From positions 1 through 10,118 of the forward strand of contig CABTZC010000048.1 of NCBI GenBank assembly GCA_902489185.1: DNA of 10,118 bases. Direction: 5' to 3'. The DNA is from an uncultured Brevibacterium sp. GTDB taxonomy: Bacteria; Actinomycetota; Actinomycetes; Actinomycetales; Brevibacteriaceae. The number at the start of each line of letters is the position of its first letter. The stretch's first letter is position 1. Positions 6,171 through 10,118 of this stretch are shown here, one piece after another. The notes beneath the pieces were generated by a model that saw nothing but the letters and a program-made list of their open reading frames with translations, searched no databases and was not told the DNA's origin. A program made the translations under genes and the position numbers.

Positions 6171-6254
6171 AGCGTTCCGCACTCGAGGCGGTTACTGCTT
6201 TCACGGTCACTCCCGCCCAATCGATGAATAGTCACAGCCCGTGGCCGGGGTCAC

Positions 6255-6263
6255 TGTTAAGGT
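6255..6263 (+). promoter_or_regulatory. Putative extended -10 promoter of glyA-folD
   Basis: TAAGGT (6258-6263) fits TANNNT and is preceded by TG one base away (6255-6256), an extended -10. No -35 is evident. Transcription would begin near 6270, giving a leader of about 70 bases containing a small GTGG/CCAC hairpin (6286-6299). I see no recognisable riboswitch in this leader. Confidence 0.4.
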
Positions 6264-6338
6264 GAACATGTGCCCGTAAAAAAGGGTGGTCAGTGCCACA
6301 AAACTGAGTGCTGATCTGAGTTCTGCAAGGAGAGTTTA

Positions 6339-7622
6339 ATGTCGTCAGTGCCCTCCATTATGAGTGAGTCGCTCGAACAGGTCGATCCGGAAATCGCGCA
6401 GGTTCTGGATGACGAACTGCAACGTCAGCGAGACACACTCGAGATGATTGCTTCGGAAAACTTCGTCCCCAAGGCCGTTTTGCAGGCACAGGGGTCGGTC
6501 CTCACAAACAAGTACGCGGAAGGGTATCCGGGGCGCCGCTACTACGGAGGGTGTGAGTACGTAGACGTCGCAGAAAACCTCGCGATTGAGCGTGTGAAAG
6601 AACTCTTCGGTGCGAACTTCGCTAACGTGCAGCCTCACTCGGGTGCGCAGGCAAACGCGGCAGTAATGCACGCTTTGGCCCGCCCCGGCGACACCCTCAT
6701 GGGAATGAGCCTGGCGCACGGTGGTCACTTGACCCACGGCATGAAGATCAACTTCTCTGGCCGCCTCTATGACATCGCTGCCTACGGTGTGGATGAAGCG
6801 ACCAACCGCCTGGACATGGACAAGGTGCGCAAAACCGCGCTGGAAAGCAAGCCCAAAGTGATTGTGGCCGGATGGTCGGCCTACCCACGCCACCTCGACT
6901 TCGAGGCCTTCCGCGAAATCGCTGACGAAGTTGGCGCGAAACTGTGGGTCGACATGGCGCACTTCGCGGGACTTGTCGCCGCAGGACTCCACCCCAGCCC
7001 AGTGCCATACGCGGACGTGGTGTCCTCAACGGTTCACAAGACTCTTAGCGGGCCACGTTCAGGTCTGATTCTGAGCCGTGATGAGGACATCGCCAAGAAG
7101 ATCAACTCAGCTGTGTTCCCTGGTCAGCAGGGTGGACCACTCATGCATGTGGTGGCTGCCAAGGCGATTGCGTTCAAGATCGCTCAGTCAGCTGAGTTCA
7201 AAGAAAAGCAAGAGCGCACGCTCCGCGGCGCGAAGATCTTGGCTGAGCGTCTCCTCCAGGACGATGTCACCGATGCCGGTGTCAGCGTGCTGACAGAAGG
7301 AACTGACGTCCACCTCGTGCTCGTCGACCTGCGGAACTCCGCACTCAACGGCCAGGAAGCAGAAGACCTGCTCCACTCAGTCGGAATCACGGTTAACCGC
7401 AACGCGGTTCCTTTTGACCCACGGCCACCCATGGTCACCTCGGGCCTGCGCGTGGGAACCCCAGCACTGGCTTCCCGCGGCTTTGGCGACGAAGAATTCA
7501 CCGAGGTTGCCGACATCATGGCCCAGGTCCTCAAGCCCGGCTGCGATCTGGACGAACAGCGTCAGCGCGTGGCTCGACTGACCCAAGCATTCCCGCTTTA
7601 TGAAGGACTGAAACAGTACTGA
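6339..7622 (+). CDS. glyA: Serine hydroxymethyltransferase
   Basis: This 427-residue PLP enzyme converts serine and tetrahydrofolate to glycine and 5,10-methylene-tetrahydrofolate in the cytoplasm. Clear family motifs are EMIASENF (35-42), NKYAEGYPGRRYYGG (57-71), QPHSGAQAN (98-106), WVDMAHFAGLVAAGLHP (203-219) and STVHKTLSGPRSG (230-242), where K234 is the PLP-binding lysine. Length is normal for bacterial GlyA. The ATG at 6339 has AAGGAG (6327-6332) six bases upstream, so it is preferred over the internal ATG at 6360, which has no such site. The stop overlaps the folD start by one base (TGATG), so translation of the pair is coupled: GlyA makes methylene-THF and FolD uses it. The upstream 300 bases carry the palindromic elements and a candidate extended -10 promoter. 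Confidence 0.98.
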   Translation: MSSVPSIMSESLEQVDPEIAQVLDDELQRQRDTLEMIASENFVPKAVLQAQGSVLTNKYAEGYPGRRYYGGCEYVDVAENLAIERVKELFGANFANVQPHSGAQANAAVMHALARPGDTLMGMSLAHGGHLTHGMKINFSGRLYDIAAYGVDEATNRLDMDKVRKTALESKPKVIVAGWSAYPRHLDFEAFREIADEVGAKLWVDMAHFAGLVAAGLHPSPVPYADVVSSTVHKTLSGPRSGLILSRDEDIAKKINSAVFPGQQGGPLMHVVAAKAIAFKIAQSAEFKEKQERTLRGAKILAERLLQDDVTDAGVSVLTEGTDVHLVLVDLRNSALNGQEAEDLLHSVGITVNRNAVPFDPRPPMVTSGLRVGTPALASRGFGDEEFTEVADIMAQVLKPGCDLDEQRQRVARLTQAFPLYEGLKQY

Positions 7623-8500
7623 TGCCTCAGATTCTCGACGGAAAAGCGACCGCAAAAGAACTCAAGCAGGAATTCGCTGAGCGGGTTGCGCGCCTGAAAG
7701 AGCACGGTGTCACACCGGGCCTGGGCACGCTGCTCGTTGGCGAGGACCCTGGTTCGCAGTGGTACGTGGCAGGTAAGCACCGCGACTGTGCTGAAGTCGG
7801 CATCGAATCGATTCGCGAAGACCTGCCTGAAACCGCGACCCAGCAGGAAATTGAAGACGCAGTTCAGCGTCTTAACGACAACCCTGCGTGCACGGGCTTC
7901 ATCGTGCAGTTGCCACTGCCTAAAGGAATCGACACCAACCGGGTTTTGGAACTGATCGACCCTGACAAGGACGCCGACGGCCTGCACCCCATGAACTTGG
8001 GGCGCCTGGTTCTGCGGGTGGGCGAAGACGTTGAGTCATCATTGCCGTGTACACCGGTGGGGATCGTTGAGCTTCTGGAACGCCACGGTGTCGACTTAAA
8101 CGGTAAACACGTCGTGGTGCTGGGGCGTGGAGTGACTGTGGGGCGCCCTATCGGGCTTATCCTGACCCGTCGCGCCGTGAACGCTACGGTGACGCTCACG
8201 CACACTGGAACCACAAACCTCAAGGAACTGCTCCAACAAGCCGATGTTGTTGTGGCCGCCGCTGGTGTGAAAGACATCGTGGATGGCGACTCGGTCAAGG
8301 ACGGCGTGGTTCTGGTTGACGTGGGAGTTTCGCGCGAAACTGACCCTGAAACCGGTAAGTCCCGGGTCGTGGGGGACGTGTCCGAAGAAGCGCGAGCGAA
8401 GTCCTCATTCTATTCACCCAACCCTGGGGGAGTAGGGCCCATGACGCGCGTTGAACTGTTGCGTAACGTCATTGAGAGCGCTGAACGGTCACTTGCGTAG
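7622..8500 (+). CDS. folD: Bifunctional methylene-THF dehydrogenase / methenyl-THF cyclohydrolase
   Basis: FolD oxidises 5,10-methylene-THF with NADP to 5,10-methenyl-THF and hydrolyses that to 10-formyl-THF, feeding purine and formyl-methionine synthesis. The 292-residue protein has the substrate motif QWYVAGKH (46-53, with Y48 and catalytic K52), IVQLPLP (94-100), DKDADGLHP (115-123) with the conserved Asp, PCTPVGIVELL (142-152), the nucleotide-binding GRGVTVGRPIG (168-178) and NPGGVGPMT (267-275). The canonical GRS of the nucleotide site reads GRG here, which I recall as usual in Micrococcales, so I do not count it as a defect. It starts one base inside the glyA stop and shares its transcript. 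A strong terminator follows after about 66 bases. Confidence 0.97.
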   Translation: MPQILDGKATAKELKQEFAERVARLKEHGVTPGLGTLLVGEDPGSQWYVAGKHRDCAEVGIESIREDLPETATQQEIEDAVQRLNDNPACTGFIVQLPLPKGIDTNRVLELIDPDKDADGLHPMNLGRLVLRVGEDVESSLPCTPVGIVELLERHGVDLNGKHVVVLGRGVTVGRPIGLILTRRAVNATVTLTHTGTTNLKELLQQADVVVAAAGVKDIVDGDSVKDGVVLVDVGVSRETDPETGKSRVVGDVSEEARAKSSFYSPNPGGVGPMTRVELLRNVIESAERSLA

Positions 8501-8566
8501 TGGGCTGGGCAGAATGCGCCCGAGGTGGTTCACCCAGAGCGGTCTAGCTGGCTAGGTTGCGTGCAA

Positions 8567-8602
8567 AAAGCGAGGGGATGTGAATCCCCTCGCTTTGTGT
8601 TT
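8567..8602. terminator. Bidirectional intrinsic terminator between folD and the GNAT gene
   Basis: AAAGCGAGGGGAT (8567-8579) and ATCCCCTCGCTTT (8584-8596) form a perfect 13-bp stem with a GTGA loop. On the plus strand the tail GTGTTTG is modest. On the minus strand the stem is followed by TTTTT, counting the A run at 8565-8569. It therefore can end the glyA-folD transcript and the convergent acetyltransferase transcript. Confidence 0.92.
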
Positions 8603-8658
8603 GATGTCTGCGCCTTGCTATGAGTCCGGTGTCGTGTGCAACAGTGACGTTTTGCGGT

Positions 8659-9144
8659 TTATTGCAGGGCGAGAGTGAGCTTGAACAGAATGCGTGCTTT
8701 GTCTTTGCCCGCGTAGTCGTCGAGGAGCACGCTTCTGAACCCAATTGATGAGTGGAAGGATACTGCAGCTGAGTTTTCCGGCATCGTGGTTGCCTGGACC
8801 TCAGTCTTACCCTTGTTGCGTGCCAGTTCGATAAATGAATCGTAGAGTTTACGGCCGATTCCCTGATGGCGGAAGTCATCGCGGGCGGCAACCAAGTGGA
8901 TGTATGCGGGGCCGTCCAGGGGAATAACTCCCAATAGATACCCAACGATTTCGTTCTTGTAGCGGGCGACCAGGCCAGACGCTGCTAACTGGCGGAACCA
9001 GTAGGGGTCATGGTCTTCGCTGAGGTCGCGTTCACCCCAGAATTTCTGTTGTTCATCGACCAAGAAGGTGCGGAGGTCTTGCGCGTCGACTTCGTCGAGT
9101 GGGCTTACGGTTAGACGTTCAATGTCGAATTCCGGTGTTGCCAT
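8659..9144 (-). CDS. GNAT-family N-acetyltransferase
   Basis: I place the start at the ATG at 9144-9142, giving 161 residues, because AAGGAGA (9157-9151) lies six bases upstream; the frame is open further to 9186 but that extension would contain the ribosome binding site. The protein has a standard single GNAT domain: strand GYLLGVIPL (68-76), then HLVAARDDFRHQGIGRKLY (83-101) with the acetyl-CoA pyrophosphate loop R-x-x-G-I-G at 92-97, and the second motif with MPENSAAVSFHSSIGF (121-136). Such enzymes transfer an acetyl group from acetyl-CoA to an amine on a small molecule or protein; the acceptor is not predictable. It stands alone, converging on glyA-folD and diverging from the exonuclease gene. 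Confidence 0.92.
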   Translation of the reverse strand: MATPEFDIERLTVSPLDEVDAQDLRTFLVDEQQKFWGERDLSEDHDPYWFRQLAASGLVARYKNEIVGYLLGVIPLDGPAYIHLVAARDDFRHQGIGRKLYDSFIELARNKGKTEVQATTMPENSAAVSFHSSIGFRSVLLDDYAGKDKARILFKLTLALQ

Positions 9145-9175
9145 GAGTCGTCTCCTTGTCATCTCAGGACTTCTT

Positions 9176-9181
9176 ACTGTA
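9176..9181 (-). promoter_or_regulatory. Putative -10 box of the GNAT gene
   Basis: On the minus strand TACAGT (9181-9176) fits TANNNT. A start about seven bases on gives a leader of roughly 25 bases containing the AAGGAGA site. No clear -35 is present. Confidence 0.35.
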
Positions 9182-9248
9182 CCCAATTTTCATGACCGGA
9201 GCGTTACCCGAGTCACTCATAAGACATTTTGCGTGAAAAGATGAACAC

Positions 9249-10067
9249 ATGATTACAGTCGCCAGCGTAAATGTGAATGGAATCCGCGCAGCAATGCGGA
9301 AAGGAATGGAGCCCTGGTTCAACCAGCACGCGCCACAGATCCTGACACTGCAAGAAGTCAGAGCGGCAAATGATATTGCGTACGGCGTCATGGAGCCGTT
9401 TGGTGGGAGTGCGTACAGTGCCGATGCGGAAGCAAAGGGGCGGGCTGGAGTAGCGATCGTATCGCAGGCGCCAGCGCGTGAGGTGCGAATCGGGATTGGC
9501 GATGAGTACTTTGACGGTGCAGGCCGGTGGATCGAATGCGACTATAACCTGGCTGACGGATCCACGCTCACGGTTGTGTCCGCCTACGTGCATTCTGGTG
9601 AAGCCGGTACCCCTAAACAGGACGATAAGTACCGGTTCTTAGATTGCATGAAAGAGCGCCTGCCGCAGCTTGCCAGCAGCGCAGACTACGCGTTGGTGAC
9701 CGGTGACCTGAACGTGGGGCACACGGAACTGGACATAAAGAACTGGAAAGCAAACCAGAAAAAAGCAGGGTTCCTTCCAGAAGAACGGGCCTATTTCGAT
9801 GAGTTCTTTGGCGACATCGGTTGGATTGACGTACACCGCAAACTCTCTGGCGAAGTCCCAGGCCCATACACATGGTGGTCGATGCGGGGCAAGGCCTTCG
9901 ACAATGACGCCGGTTGGAGGATTGACTACCACATGGCTACGCCGAATCTCGCCCAGTTGGCGTCGAACGCACGGGTTCACCGGGCGGCTTCATGGGGTGA
10001 GCGGTGGAGTGACCACGCGCCACTTGTCATCGACTATGACCTGCCGGAGTTAGTGGGACACAAGTAG
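9249..10067 (+). CDS. xth: Exodeoxyribonuclease III / AP endonuclease
   Basis: This 272-residue protein of the exonuclease III/APE1 family cuts DNA at abasic sites and removes 3' blocking groups during base excision repair. Metal and catalytic residues are visible in order: N10 in NVNGIRA (8-14), E36 in LQEV (34-37), Y113 in SAYVHSG, D153 and N155 in GDLNVGHTELD (152-162), D226 in WRIDYH, and D255-H256 in SDHAPLV (254-260). The WWSMRGKAFDNDAGWRIDY stretch (209-227) is the substrate-side signature of the family. Length is normal. The ATG at 9249 has only a weak purine run (AAAAGATGA) upstream, but the protein begins exactly at the family's first strand. It diverges from the GNAT gene. I use xth for the family; an E. 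coli-style xthA name would be equivalent. Confidence 0.96.
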   Translation: MITVASVNVNGIRAAMRKGMEPWFNQHAPQILTLQEVRAANDIAYGVMEPFGGSAYSADAEAKGRAGVAIVSQAPAREVRIGIGDEYFDGAGRWIECDYNLADGSTLTVVSAYVHSGEAGTPKQDDKYRFLDCMKERLPQLASSADYALVTGDLNVGHTELDIKNWKANQKKAGFLPEERAYFDEFFGDIGWIDVHRKLSGEVPGPYTWWSMRGKAFDNDAGWRIDYHMATPNLAQLASNARVHRAASWGERWSDHAPLVIDYDLPELVGHK

Positions 10068-10072
10068 CTGCG

Positions 10073-10118
10073 ACACGTAGTCAAAACGAATAAATCCGGG
10101 GGGCACACGTGTCAAAAC
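10073..10118. repeat. Short near-direct repeat at the window edge
   Basis: ACACGT-AG-TCAAAAC (10073-10087) recurs as ACACGT-G-TCAAAAC (10105-10118), about 32 bases apart. The second copy includes the palindrome ACACGTGT. The block follows the exonuclease stop and is cut by the window end, so it may be part of the next gene's control region. Confidence 0.5.

Noticed and set aside
6014..6235. Minus-strand open frame of 73 codons across the palindromic elements
   Set aside because: No ribosome binding site of note or protein pattern; the frame is built largely from the inverted repeats.
6264..6338. Riboswitch (THF, glycine or SAM type) in the glyA leader
   Set aside because: The likely leader is only about 70 bases and shows no core sequence of these classes that I can recognise.
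6345..6992. Minus-strand open frame of 215 codons
   Set aside because: It is a shadow of glyA, which is certain from its motifs.
10084..10118. Minus-strand TTGACA with TATTCG at 17-base spacing near the window end
   Set aside because: It would drive transcription antisense into the exonuclease gene, with no minus-strand gene to serve, and the -10 is poor.

Overview
The window looks like a chromosomal segment of an actinobacterium, probably Micrococcales. The base composition is moderately high in GC. GTG starts and TANNNT -10 boxes recur, an acidic Ala/Glu tail closes the first gene, and the glyA-folD pair lies close to an exodeoxyribonuclease III gene, as I recall from several Micrococcales genomes. 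The genus cannot be fixed from the sequence alone. I see no mobile element, tRNA, rRNA or CRISPR array.

Layout. (1) Positions 1-174 hold the Ala/Glu-rich end of a + strand gene, closed by a strong intrinsic terminator. (2) Positions 245-4586 hold a compact minus-strand operon of four genes, read right to left: a PaaK-like adenylate-forming enzyme, a small alpha/beta-barrel-like protein, a two-lobed GNAT-like acyltransferase, and an Acg-type nitroreductase. The last two junctions are GTGA start/stop overlaps. (3) Diverging from it, across a 98-bp intergenic region with an interrupted inverted repeat, is an acyl-CoA-dehydrogenase-family flavoprotein (4685-5836). These five genes look like one small, unnamed metabolic or biosynthetic cluster: carboxylate activation, flavin oxidation, acyl transfer and a second flavin redox step. 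(4) Positions 5837-6338 are a 500-bp non-coding region with two related hairpin elements and an overlapping third fold, ahead of glyA. (5) glyA and folD (6339-8500) are translationally coupled one-carbon genes, ended by a terminator that also serves the opposing gene. (6) A small GNAT acetyltransferase (8659-9144, minus) and exodeoxyribonuclease III (9249-10067, plus) diverge from a 104-bp intergenic region.

The glyA, folD and exodeoxyribonuclease III calls are secure. The enzyme families in the five-gene cluster are mostly clear, but the product and substrates are not. The cluster and the glyA-upstream palindromes deserve most attention.
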